Part shown: positions 31,408 to 41,229 of the stretch, piece after piece | How the letters are laid out: each line of letters opens with the position of its first letter | How positions within the stretch are numbered: position 1 is the stretch's first letter | Assembly (NCBI RefSeq): GCF_020509005.1 | Contig: NC_063017.1 | Coordinates: forward strand, 3,534,001-3,598,000 | Length of the DNA stretch: 64,000 nucleotides | From: Fulvia fulva | Taxonomy: Eukaryota; Ascomycota; Dothideomycetes; Mycosphaerellales; Mycosphaerellaceae | Direction of reading: 5' to 3' | Made by a program: the position numbers and the translations under genes | Notes under the pieces: generated by a model | Database searches by the model: none | What the model saw: the letters and a program-made list of their open reading frames with translations, nothing else | Told to the model about the DNA's origin: nothing

Positions 31408-31581
31408 CGGGGTAGTGACATGGACTACGTACGTTCAGAGGGAAAGCTAATCTAGACAAGGAGTAGTCGGGGGCGGGAAGGGTTTTCACCTATTCGGGTT
31501 TCCCTTTGTACATAACAATAGATATATACCTGCATAGGCCGGATAGGGTCCTAGAACAGGGGAATGACAAATCTATCTATC
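29307..31581 (+). mobile_element. 5'-truncated non-LTR retrotransposon (LINE, Tad-like)
   Basis: The element runs from CCCCGAGG to a tail of ATCT/CTAT repeats and is bordered by a perfect 14-bp target-site duplication. It starts inside the reverse-transcriptase ORF, so ORF1 and the endonuclease are missing: the usual result of incomplete reverse transcription. The remaining 2.1 kb frame is fully open, with no trace of repeat-induced C-to-T decay, so insertion is recent. Part of the former 3' region of the permease is now displaced by 2.3 kb. Confidence 0.93.
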
Positions 31582-31595
31582 TATTTACATCTACT
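31582..31595. repeat. LINE target-site duplication, 3' copy, overlapping the permease stop codon
   Basis: Same 14 bp as 29293-29306. On the minus strand it includes the permease stop TAG (31591-31593) and two bases of its last lysine codon. Confidence 0.85.
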
Positions 31596-33207
31596 TAGTG
31601 TTGATAGGATGGGTCTCAATAGCAGTCTGTTCCATCTCAAGCCGTCGTGCCAGTTCAATTCTCATCGCCGCATCATCGCCTCGTAGGTAAGTTTTTCTTC
31701 CCGTGATGAACCAGAATCCCACGGCAACTACTACCATTACGCCGAATACGACGATGGCGTAGTTCATATCGCCCGCTGCAGGGTTAGGTTCGCTTGGGAA
31801 GAAGAAGAACACTGTCGTGACACTGCAGTATATCACGCTGACCCAGTTGATGAACGGTCCGAGCTTGCCGAGATTGAACTCCCCAGGTGGAAGCTTGTCG
31901 CGACCAACGATGGCTAGTGTGAAGATCGGCATTCCGTAGGATATCGTCAGTGCAATGGTGCTGACGCTGAGAATAGCTTGGAGGACTGTGCTGGCGAAGA
32001 GGTAAAGGATGCCGACGAGGGCGATGAGGAATCCTTGCAGCCAGAGGGCGCGGACTGGGACACGCCAGGTTGTGTCGACGTGCGAGAAGTATTGGCTGAA
32101 AGGTATACCGTTGTCGCGTGCGAATCCCCACGTAAGTCGGCTTCCAGTTGTGGCGATCGAGACGCCTTGCCCGATACCATTGAAGATGAAGAGAGCCAGG
32201 AGAGCTGCGCCGCCTTCGAGACCGATGGTCTGCTCGACGAGTTCCATGAATGGCAATCCGGTCGGACCATCGAGGACCTGTTCCAAGTTCTGAATGCAGA
32301 AGAGGCAGACTAGCATGAAGAGGAACCCCGTGATGGCGCCGCAGACTACGGCCAGCCAGATGACTTTTGGTCCGTTCTTCCTTGGTGCAGGGATCTCTTC
32401 GATGAGGTGGATTACCGAGTCGAAGGCGGTGAGTCCATAAGCGGCCTGTAGGAGCCCAGTGAACCAAACGACACCATCTGGCCAGCCTGTCTGATTGATC
32501 CAGTGGCCGAAGACGAAGGAGGCCGGCTGATATACCAGACCTCGTTTCGTGCCGACAGATATGAGCAACGCCAGCGCGAAGACGAAGAACAAGCCGACGA
32601 ACCATACTCCGACTACATTGTTGAAGATGGGGAGAATCTCGTCTCTTCGACATGCCACGAGGTTGACCACCGTGAACAGCAAGGTGATTCCAATGTACAC
32701 CAGAGACTGCACCCAGCCTTTCGTTGCGCCACTCCACTCGTTGTCAAACATGACTTTCATGCCCAAGATGAAGTTGGTCATGAACGCAATCTGACTGGCC
32801 GTCAGGGTCCACCAGCCAAATGTGTTGATCCAGGCGCACATGTAGCTAGCAAATCTGCCAGTCTTCGTGTCCAGTAGTCGATGCACCCAGTACGCTTGAC
32901 CAAGCGCTGTGGGCATGCTGCTGCAGAGCTCTCCCAGCGACAAAGCAACGCAGACATTGCATGCAAACACAAGACACAGACCCCACAGAATGCTGAACGG
33001 TCCACCATTGCTGAGTCCAGAGGCTAATCCTTGCGCGAACGTCGACCAGGTTCCTAGAACACAGAAGGCCAATGCCAGCATAGACCAGAGTCCAAACTTT
33101 CGGGAGAGTTCTTCCACGTGGCCCAGCTCTGCAAGCGTGTGCGCATCGTCAATGCTCTGTGCAAGCGAGCCCTTGCGCTTCGAGGTCGATCCGGTTTTGG
33201 GGTCCAT
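31591..33207 (-). CDS. Amino-acid/choline/GABA-type permease (APC superfamily)
   Basis: A 538-aa transporter from ATG 33207 (MDPKTGSTSKRKGSLAQ); an in-frame ATG at 33306 would add 33 residues without homology-like character. Twelve membrane segments. Signature of the fungal amino-acid/choline transporter family: LGHVEELSRKFGLWSMLALA, WSTFAQGLASGLSNGGP, SLGELCSSMPTALGQAYWVH, and FDSVIHLIEEIPAPRKNGPKV, which matches the DA..HMsEEi...r..P motif of Hnm1/Uga4 relatives. Proton-coupled uptake at the plasma membrane; substrate could be choline, GABA or another amine. A LINE has landed exactly at the stop codon: the protein is unchanged, but its 3' UTR and polyadenylation region are now LINE DNA. Confidence 0.88.
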   Translation of the reverse strand: MDPKTGSTSKRKGSLAQSIDDAHTLAELGHVEELSRKFGLWSMLALAFCVLGTWSTFAQGLASGLSNGGPFSILWGLCLVFACNVCVALSLGELCSSMPTALGQAYWVHRLLDTKTGRFASYMCAWINTFGWWTLTASQIAFMTNFILGMKVMFDNEWSGATKGWVQSLVYIGITLLFTVVNLVACRRDEILPIFNNVVGVWFVGLFFVFALALLISVGTKRGLVYQPASFVFGHWINQTGWPDGVVWFTGLLQAAYGLTAFDSVIHLIEEIPAPRKNGPKVIWLAVVCGAITGFLFMLVCLFCIQNLEQVLDGPTGLPFMELVEQTIGLEGGAALLALFIFNGIGQGVSIATTGSRLTWGFARDNGIPFSQYFSHVDTTWRVPVRALWLQGFLIALVGILYLFASTVLQAILSVSTIALTISYGMPIFTLAIVGRDKLPPGEFNLGKLGPFINWVSVIYCSVTTVFFFFPSEPNPAAGDMNYAIVVFGVMVVVAVGFWFITGRKTYLRGDDAAMRIELARRLEMEQTAIETHPINTK

Positions 33208-33306
33208 CTTGGTGCTTGGGTAGTCGACGAGGCGTGACGACGCCCGTCTGGACCAAGGGCTCTGGACAAACAAGGTGGCCGCTGTGCTTTCAATGTCGAG
33301 AATCAT

Positions 33307-34065
33307 TAGAACCTATACGAAACGCTCCGAGCACCGTAGGCCTGAGCAGTTTTGTAGGGAGACGCGTCGTACAACGCTTCCGCTTCTATATCTGCAGCGA
33401 TTGCTACGCTGCGAGCGCACTGTCGTAGGTACCTAAAAGTAGCTCTGTAGTTGTGCAAGCGGCCACCTCGTCTGTCAGCGGGAGCCCTCGGGCACTCGTT
33501 ATGGACCTTATAGTGGTATGCGAAGTTTCTGCTTCTCAGCTCGAGATCAGGACATGGAGCAGAGATAAAGCAGTCAGGCGTCAGCGGCGGCCGAACCAAC
33601 ACAGGGTTACACAGCAGTTCGGCCAAGGGCCAAGCACTCTCCGCACGGGGTAGATCCGCTGCGAGGGAGGGTCGGCTGTGACTGCCCAACACAGAAGGTA
33701 CGATAGGGTATCGATCCCATGGTCGTGATGGTGTGCGTAAGCTAATGGTTGACCATGTGCTCCCACGTATCCTTTGTACAGTGAAGTCGCCGTATGCGAA
33801 TGCAGATGCGTCTTGAGGGATGCGACAGACCCTTCGCTGCGGTAGCTTCGAGCTGCAATATCGCGCATGCGGCTTCTCAAGGCGAATGTGATAGGTTCCT
33901 GATGGTGCCTCGCTCGGGTGTGATGGAACGCAACTGTGATAGCTCGTTGCCGTTCGAGTTCGTGAGCCTTCAAGCTGTTCGCCAGTAAAATCAACGTTGC
34001 GCCTCCCTCGCCTGTCCAATACGCAACACTCATCTTCATCCTGCCCATCCTACCCATTTCCTCCC
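33307..34065. other. Intergenic, permease promoter to thioesterase 3' end
   Basis: No gene recognised; the ORFs on the minus strand here have no motif. Confidence 0.45.
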
Positions 34066-34806
34066 TCAGAGCTTCACACCCCTAGGCTCAATGAACAGCG
34101 ATGTCCCCGTCGCACAAACCACAACCTCCCCGTCGTCATCCTCCCCATGGCCCACCTGCTGCCTCACCTCCGCAACAAGCCACTCCTTCCTCCCCTCCTT
34201 CCTCTCCCTTCTCGCAACCACCGCCACAGCCCCCGGCGTCCTCACAGGTCTCAAATACCTCACCGTCAACTCCGCCGTGAACGCCGCACCTCCTGGTGGC
34301 GGCAACTCCCCCTCCGCCTGCCCCAATTTCACCCTTCTCATATGTGCCCTCTCCAGATTCACGCTCTGCAGTATCCCCATGCTCTCATCTATCATAGTCG
34401 CTAGAATTCCGCCGTGGATGATCTCGGGGTGTCCGTTCATCCCGTCGCCGAGGGTCATGACGGTTGTGACTTGCTCGATTTCGGAATCTTCGGAGGTCGG
34501 ACGGGTGTAGAAGGATATGGCGCTGCGGATTGTGCGCGGGGTTTTGAGGATTTCGGCGAAGAGGGAGTCCTCGGTGGTGGACTTGGGGGAGCGGCTGCCG
34601 GGGATGCGGTAGATGGTGCCTGGTTTGGTGATGATGCGGCGGATCCAGGGAATGCGGAGGAAGGGTGCTTTGGTGTCTTGGGGAGCCATCGTGGGGGGGT
34701 GTGACGCTGTGCTGTTTGAGGAGCTGGTTGCGCTGTGTGATGTGAGAGAAGGGTCTGTAGAGCCAGAGGGCACGCGAGGGGTGGAGGGGCTCTTATGAGG
34801 AGGCAT
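34066..34806 (-). CDS. Hotdog-fold thioesterase superfamily protein (PaaI-like)
   Basis: A 246-aa ORF; ATG 34806 or, more likely, ATG 34690 (MAPQDTKAPFLRIPW), because the first 38 residues are Ser/Thr/Pro-rich filler. The hotdog core has GHPEIIHGGILATMIDESMG, the conserved HGG helix and Asp/Glu pair of the acyl-CoA thioesterase family, followed by strand FTAELTVRYLRPVRTPGAVAV and the closing VVVCATGTSLFIEP. Typical fungal members hydrolyse acyl-CoAs in cytosol or mitochondria. Substrate unknown. Uses a high-GC codon bias in its second half. Confidence 0.85.
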   Translation of the reverse strand: MPPHKSPSTPRVPSGSTDPSLTSHSATSSSNSTASHPPTMAPQDTKAPFLRIPWIRRIITKPGTIYRIPGSRSPKSTTEDSLFAEILKTPRTIRSAISFYTRPTSEDSEIEQVTTVMTLGDGMNGHPEIIHGGILATMIDESMGILQSVNLERAHMRRVKLGQAEGELPPPGGAAFTAELTVRYLRPVRTPGAVAVVARRERKEGRKEWLVAEVRQQVGHGEDDDGEVVVCATGTSLFIEPRGVKL

Positions 34807-35467
34807 TGTAATAGTCTGCTGTGTCAGGAGACGTTCGCTGTGGTCAATTCAGCGGTGAAGCACGCGAGCCTGTCTGTGGCCAAGTAGGAAATATGTTCAT
34901 GCAGCCTGGTCCATGGACATGGACATGGAGATGCGCGAGAATGCGGCTGCATGCTGTTCTGATGAGCACAGCATCTCATGATGACCGACATGAAGTCGAT
35001 GTTGCTGTCCGGGAGAGTTTGCAGCGAACAGAAGCATTCAGAGCTGGCCACGCTTCGCTCTGAAAGCCTCCGCCTTTTTCTTCTTTTCCATCACAGCTAG
35101 ACTACAAGACTCAACAACACCACATGATCCATCCATCCAAACTATCGAAGCTATCACTGCTCGTATTGCAGGCATGATTGAACCGTCACTTGATATGCTT
35201 CGATTTCGACTTCATCTCATCAACACCGACCTCTCTGAGCATAACGGCTACAACAACACAGGACCGGCCTAGGTTGCGTCACTGCGATCGCTTTCCCTGG
35301 AGAATGTCTTCGCGCACTCCTTCGATTGCTGTCGTGGCCCGGAGCAGACGACCTGGCCGCTCTCGCCTTGCTCTTCAACAGAGACATATATAAAAACTCA
35401 GGTGGTGCGGCAACGTCTGGCGCCGTGACTCCAAGAACCTCGACTTTCGCGAGCAGCTTCGACACAA
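34807..35467. other. Intergenic
   Basis: No gene recognised. Confidence 0.4.
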
Positions 35468-35881
35468 ATGATGCCCATGGTCGAAAAGCGCCTGCTCGAT
35501 CAAGCTGCCAATGCTACAGTTGCTCTTTTGGAGACAGTAGCTGCAGAGCAATGCAGATTACTCCGAGCGACTGCTGCTACAGCTGCCATCCAGGCTGCTA
35601 GCAAAGCACGAAGAAGGCCTGTCGTGAAGGCAGTGCTGGGCATTGCGGAGCTTCTAGAACGTGTCTTGTTTCATCTACCTGCTCGCCGCCTGTACCAAGC
35701 ACTTTTGCAAAGGGTCGGGGGTTCCAGTTTCAGAGTAGGTCATGGCGGAATCGATCTGGCCGTGTATTTGAGTCGCAAGGTGATAAGAAGTTCTTTTCGA
35801 TTCTTGAGGACCGAAAAGGTTGGGAACAGGAAGGAGCGGTCTCGATCGAAACTGGTATTTCTGTCTGCGTCCTCGGTGTGA
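35468..35881 (+). CDS. F-box-like fragment, uncertain
   Basis: A 137-aa ORF. Residues about 50-77 read VVKAVLGIAELLERVLFHLPARRLYQALLQRV, close to the F-box-like start common in Dothideomycete proteins (AxxELLExILxxLPxxxLxxxQRV). The following part lacks the expected F-x-x-x-I-x-x-S region; another frame downstream (from about 35800) gives MNQWATVWKAYTGSRDMRNR, so a frameshift is possible. No function can be assigned. It may be a remnant like the F-box pseudogene at 58.6 kb. Confidence 0.35.
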   Translation: MMPMVEKRLLDQAANATVALLETVAAEQCRLLRATAATAAIQAASKARRRPVVKAVLGIAELLERVLFHLPARRLYQALLQRVGGSSFRVGHGGIDLAVYLSRKVIRSSFRFLRTEKVGNRKERSRSKLVFLSASSV

Positions 35882-36646
35882 TACTACCAAGCATGAACCA
35901 ATGGGCTACGGTCTGGAAAGCCTACACGGGATCCCGAGACATGCGCAATAGGCGTCTCAGAATTACAAAGGCGAGTCTGGTGGGCTCTCCCACATCTCCT
36001 GGATCTCCTGTGGTGATTTATTTGCCGCAGCTCCGATAGCAAAAACCGCCGTCACGATGTTGAGCACAAGCTCTGGTCCTTCTTCACTACCCAAAGCTTC
36101 AAACACATGCTCGATGGCTGGAATCCGGCTTCGCTGCGCTACGAGGCTTCTGTATACTGGTCAAGATCGGGACAGAAAGTGTTCTACTAGGGCCCCTTAT
36201 GTGTTAGGGTCCGCACGAATCACGACAGCCTTACTTTGAGCGGTCGCTTGACAAGCGATACAATCTTTGAGCGTCTTCACTCCGCTGGCAACTTTTTGAG
36301 CAGTCGTGAGGGAGGAAGCTGGACGTCGTTCCGCTCACATTACCCCAGACTCCGCAGTGGCTGCATTTACAGCTGAAAGAGGAAAGAGTGTCATCCTGAA
36401 CATGCTGCCGGAAGGGTGGCCCAGCTTTCACTGTAGAACAGTAGCAGTCAATGAAACCCATCGACTTCGTGCAAATCTTGCCACACAAACCGACGTCGAC
36501 ATGGCCGAAACCGATGATCACAAGACTACATTACAAAGATGTTCCGACATGAACGAGGACCAGACCAGGGCCATCTCGAGCTCATTACTTTGGGCGACCA
36601 CATTTTTGGCATGCACAGATGTTAGTTTCGAAGCAGCTCAGGTCCG
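35882..36646. other. Intergenic, upstream of the GH88 gene
   Basis: Short ORFs on both strands, none recognisable. Confidence 0.4.
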
Positions 36647-38171
36647 TTGGAAACATTGCCGGAAGCCGTGTCGAGCGGATCAAGTTCTACTTCGCAGATA
36701 TCTGATGACTCGATCGCGGAGAGCTCACTTAGCACTCCACTTTCGGAGTGTGAGAACGTGCAAGACATCAGTCTGCGTCTCTCCTTGGGCTACACGCCTC
36801 CGACGGAAGCGAGCTCTCAAAGCAAAGCGACTCTCGCAGAACTCTTCGCCGAAAACGTGATTGCCAAAGTCATCAGAACAGCGCAAGCAGCGCTTTCCGC
36901 AGTGCCTGAAGCCTTCCCTGAGACCGTTGCGGCTGACTCTGACGGAGCATACTCGCTGCGTGAAGCTGAGTTCTGGACCTGTGGATTCTTCCCAGGCACG
37001 TTATACCTAACGCTGGAACGGCTCACACGTTACCCGCAAAGCGTCACAACTGCCGATCCAAGAGTTACTGTTCGAGCTCTGTACAACGAGCTGAAGCCGC
37101 TCTGTGAAGCTTGGAGCCAGCCACTTCATAGCATGGCTGATCGTGCTGACACTCATGACATTGGATTCATTGTTATGCCTGCCTTGCGTCTGGACTGGGA
37201 GCTCTTCGGCCATCAAGCCAGCCTGGACTCGATCATCCGAGCAGCATACAGTCTGGCCACGAGATACGTACCCGAATCCAGAGCCATCAGGAGCTGGGAC
37301 ATGTTGAACAGAAAGGACATCGAGATCTTGGACCAGAACGACAATTTGATCGTCATCATCGACAGTATGTGCAACCTGAATCTGCTTTCCTACGCAGCAT
37401 GTCATGGTGCGGATGCTCGGCTGGCTGAAATCGCAACCGAACACGCGAAAACGGTGATGCGATCACACCTAAGGCCTGAGCAGACCCGTGCTATGCATAA
37501 AGATGCTTTTTGTAGCCGATGGTTTTCAACGTGTCATGTTGCCAATATTGATCTCAAGACCGGCAGCGTGAAGGCCCGTATGACGGCCCAGCGCTATGCA
37601 GATGAATCAACCTGGTCGAGAGGTCAGGCTTGGGGCATCTTGGGATTCGCCGAGACATATGCGTGGACCAGACACTCAATTTCTCGAGGTATCGTGCGGC
37701 TTGGCGGAATACTTCATATACCGGCTTGAGACCTTGCCACCTTCGATCGAGAGAGGGCGAATGGTGCCTCTATGGGACTTTGATGCGCCGCTTCAAGACA
37801 ACGAAATCCCGCTTCGCGACTCGTCTGCCGGAATGATAGCCGCCAACGGCATGCTGGTTCTCGCGCAAGCACTGGCGAGCATCGATCGGCCTGCTTTATG
37901 TTCAAGATACCAAAACGCTGCATTCGCAATCGTTGAAGATGCAACTGCCTTCGCTGTTGCGCCTGAGAGAGCATACCTGCGGCCAGGCTTGGACCAAGCC
38001 ATCGAAGCAGCAGAGTGCAGTAACGCGGCTCGCTTCGATGCTATACTGAAGTACGGCACAGCGAATAACAATGCCAATGCGAGAAAGCGATACGCTACTC
38101 ATGGACTTGTGTATGGGGACTATTATTTCGCCGAATTTGGCAACCGGCTGCTCCGGTCAGGACGCGTCTAA
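36647..38171 (+). pseudogene. Glycoside hydrolase family 88 (unsaturated glucuronyl hydrolase), frameshifted
   Basis: GH88 enzymes remove unsaturated uronic acids left by polysaccharide lyases. Seen: EFWTCGFFPGTLYLTLERL, the catalytic-region DTHDIGFIVMPALRL, DNLIVIIDSMCNLNLL (second conserved Asp), and ESTWSRGQAWGILGFAETYAWTR. Then frame 2 is lost at about 37668-37675 (ACCAGACACTC): the family has TRD here, and two missing bases (AGAGAC reduced to AGAC) would continue into DTQFLEVSCGLAEYF, which runs open to the stop at 38171 with RDSSAGMIAANGML and GLVYGDYYFAEF. No signal peptide is seen, so it was cytosolic. The neighbouring regulator is also broken, which favours real decay. Total reconstructed length about 508 aa. 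Confidence 0.8.
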
Positions 38172-38271
38172 GGCTGCTGTGTGATGCGCCGGAAGATACA
38201 GCGTAGCCACTCCGCTAGATAGCAGTGAGATCAAGAGGTACCAGAGTGTGGCGACCATGTCTAGCTGGCCT
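38172..38271. other. 100-nt gap between convergent pseudogenes
   Basis: Shared 3' region of the GH88 gene and the regulator. Confidence 0.4.
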
Positions 38272-40462
38272 TCACCCGTGGCCTACCAAACTGTCCAAGG
38301 CTGCCGTGAACATACATCCGTCGTCAAACGCAATGATACGGTCAAGGTCGAAGAAGTCTTGGTCGGCCAATAGCTGAGGCACATCATCGATGGAGCTGAG
38401 GTCAGCCGAGCACCTCGTGCCTGCCCCATTAAGCCCTTCTTGGACCGCAATCAGTTGATCGGTTCCGACTGTTCCGGTACCGGCAAGGCCTTGTGAGCGG
38501 CAAGGGAGGTTGAGATCGCCTATGTAACCATTTACGTCGAGACGATACGTAGCGTCCATGGCATGATAGTTGTACAGATCTTTGAGTGTAGTCGCATGCT
38601 TCGAGAACAGATTGATGGGGTCATTCGTTGCATAGGTCATTGGAAACCTCCATTTCGTTGCCATTTGATCGAGACAGTGTATGATCGTCCAGAATTCTGG
38701 GGCCAGCTGACTGGACAACGTGTAGCGCCAGTGGATAAGCAAGACTCGAGCGGCGATGAACAGGCAGAAGGCGCATTGGCTGCTGACTGGCGAGTCGACT
38801 GGAGACTTGCTTAAATACTTCTGCGATATCAATGCGATCTCCGTGCTCGCGGAGTAGCAAGCTTCCGCGCTGCAAGAGCTCGGAAGTCGACTGCCAAACC
38901 TCCAGGTCGCGGGCGGATACGCGACAACCTGGTGCAGAAGTATCATAGATGCGTTGTGGATAAGATGCGCTGCAGTGAGATTGGGATCCATGAGTGGTAC
39001 CTGACGAGTCATGTTCGGATTCACTTTCCACCTCTGTGGCAGAAGCATCTTCCAATGGACGAGGCGGAGGTCGAGTTCTTCGAAACGGGTAAGCCAGGAG
39101 GTCAAATCATTGTAGTTCTCCAGATCGACCTGAAGGTTGAGAATTGTGTCATGACACGGCTCATGGACTCTGTTGCCTCAATGTTGTATGCAAATGCACC
39201 CACTGTGGACATGTCTGACGGCGTCGCCGATACAGCTTGCGGCTGAGAGATGTCATGCAGCGCATTTCTGCCCACGTTATTGTCTGTAGTGTCTTGCGTG
39301 ACCGGCAGATGCGCAGGATCGTAGTCGTGCCCTCTGGACTTGTCCCAGAGCCCGAATGCTGGTGTCGATACGGCTTCTTGCTTGCGCCAAACATGATCAT
39401 CGCATGGTAGCCGCCGATTTTTCTCAGGCACGAGGCTGGTGCTCCGACCAGTAGTTGTCGTACACAGTCGATCGAGGAGGAAAACGCACCAGAAAACTCT
39501 CCGTCGGTCTTCGTCTTCCGTCCAGTCCAAGCTTCGCCCAAGAGGAGCATAAGGCGCACAGAAGGGTCGAAAATCGGGTCGAGTTTGCTCCTTGGTGAGC
39601 TGCAGGTATTGTACTGCACGAGTTGCAACGCCGATCAGTGTCCAAGCTCTATTGTTGGCGCCACTTCCAAGGTCATCGAATGCGAGAATCACGAGAGCTT
39701 GCAGATTCTCGATCGACAAAGAGCTCATCGCTGTAGCCACGATTCAATCTCGTGTAGCATCATCCCAGACTACAAAGTCGGAAATGTGCCTGCCGGCTGC
39801 AGCTATCATTGCGTAGACTACAAGCAACAGAGGTTGGCCTGCTTCTCTATTCTCCCAGCGTTCAAGAAAGCGTGCCTGATGTAGCATCGGTATCCAAGGA
39901 TGAACATGTGGAAAGTAGGCCGTGAAGATACAATGCAGATTCTTCTGGTCTGGCGATGGCATGACCTGGCCATCACGTGGCCCTTGCCGCTGCTCACAGC
40001 CTTCGTCTTGGATGCGAGGGCGCTTCAAGGAGGGCATGGGCGTTGCAGAAGAAGACCCGCAGAAACGGTCGTCTTTCTGGACCAGCTTTGAGAGCTCGCG
40101 AGCCAAAATATCGAGTACATCGAGTGTGCTCGCCATTCCGGCTGGTAGCTGTGTTCTCAGCTGGAAGAGTCGATTGTTGCTCCACGCGCCGTTCCAGCTC
40201 ATCTACAAAGCATAAGCTAGGGAGTACTGAAGGTAGGCTTGGAAGTACCCAATCTTCGATGGATATTCTCCACGGCGCCTACTTTCAGGCCTGGCTTGAC
40301 CCTTTTGGTTTGATATACACAATCGATGCCTGCATATAACGTCAGGTGCTGTAAAGTCGAGGCTTTGGGTCATTCATACCCGTCCTGCTGCAGTTTGTGC
40401 AGCTTGGACGGACTCGGGTCGGCATCCATCGCAGGCGATCGTTGGCGCTGGCTGCCTCTCAT
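38272..40462 (-). pseudogene. Fungal Zn2Cys6 transcription factor, several inactivating changes
   Basis: Three consecutive ORFs form one regulator: 40202-39744 (IFTAYFPHVHPWIPMLHQ), 39740-39105 (LQALVILAFDDLGSG, RRRVFWCVFLLDRL) and 39105-38272 (TSWLTRFEELDLRLVHWKM). Defects seen: (1) the first and second pieces are in one frame split by TGA at about 39741-39743, where CGA (Arg) is expected; (2) between the second and third, one base is missing in TTCTCAAC; (3) upstream at 40380-40440, IACDGCR and PSCTNCSRTGMN, the two halves of a zinc cluster, lie in different frames and the third cysteine is gone. A fungal_trans regulator of the xylanolytic/sugar-acid type is inferred from its position facing the GH88 gene. 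Not able to give a full protein. Confidence 0.8.
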
Positions 40463-41229
40463 GGTCGCTGACATCTGACTGTCTGTCGTCTGGTGTTTCG
40501 CTGGGCATAGTAGCGCAGAGACGGTCCAAGAACGCCGTACAACATGGTGATCGCGTCGCGTCTTAAGTATTCATAAATTCCGAAGTCCGAGCACGATGGA
40601 GATGTGATGTGTGCATACATCTTGTAGCCTGTACCCCGCATTGGTGCTACGGCTATACAGTTCGACATGGTCGGTGGCTGTACTCAATGCGTAGATAGTA
40701 TCAGATGGGGTGGTAGGACGTTGATGACAGAAGGCAGCACAGATCCGCAGGAAGGCAGAACTGCTCCACGATGCACAGACCACATAAACCATGTGCGGTA
40801 CGGCGGCCTACAAGTGCCATCATCGTCACCATTAATAGCATCAAAATAGCATCAAGCAACCGTCTCTGTCTCGCTCACACAACACAGCCGCTACTGGAAG
40901 TTCGCATTAGGCAAACGCCATCTCTAGACCATTACCATCCTCGCGGTATCTGCAAATGCACCAATCTACCCCTCAGCCAGCCTTAGACACGAAAGAGGCG
41001 AGCTACGCAGCGCTACGCAAGATAGTGCTGTGGCACAGCATTAGCATTTCGCAAGAAGATGGGGAAGTGGTATAGCGTGCTTCGTTCTTCGCGCTTCGGA
41101 CTTTGGGGGCGCGATGGGAGGATTACGTGGAGCGCACCCAATGGTCCTGTGATTCTTTCGTGATATCTACCAGATAATAGACCATGTGATCAGGCCCCCC
41201 CTACTAAGTGGTCATCTACAAGTGGTATG
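40463..41229. other. Intergenic
   Basis: No gene recognised. Confidence 0.45.
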
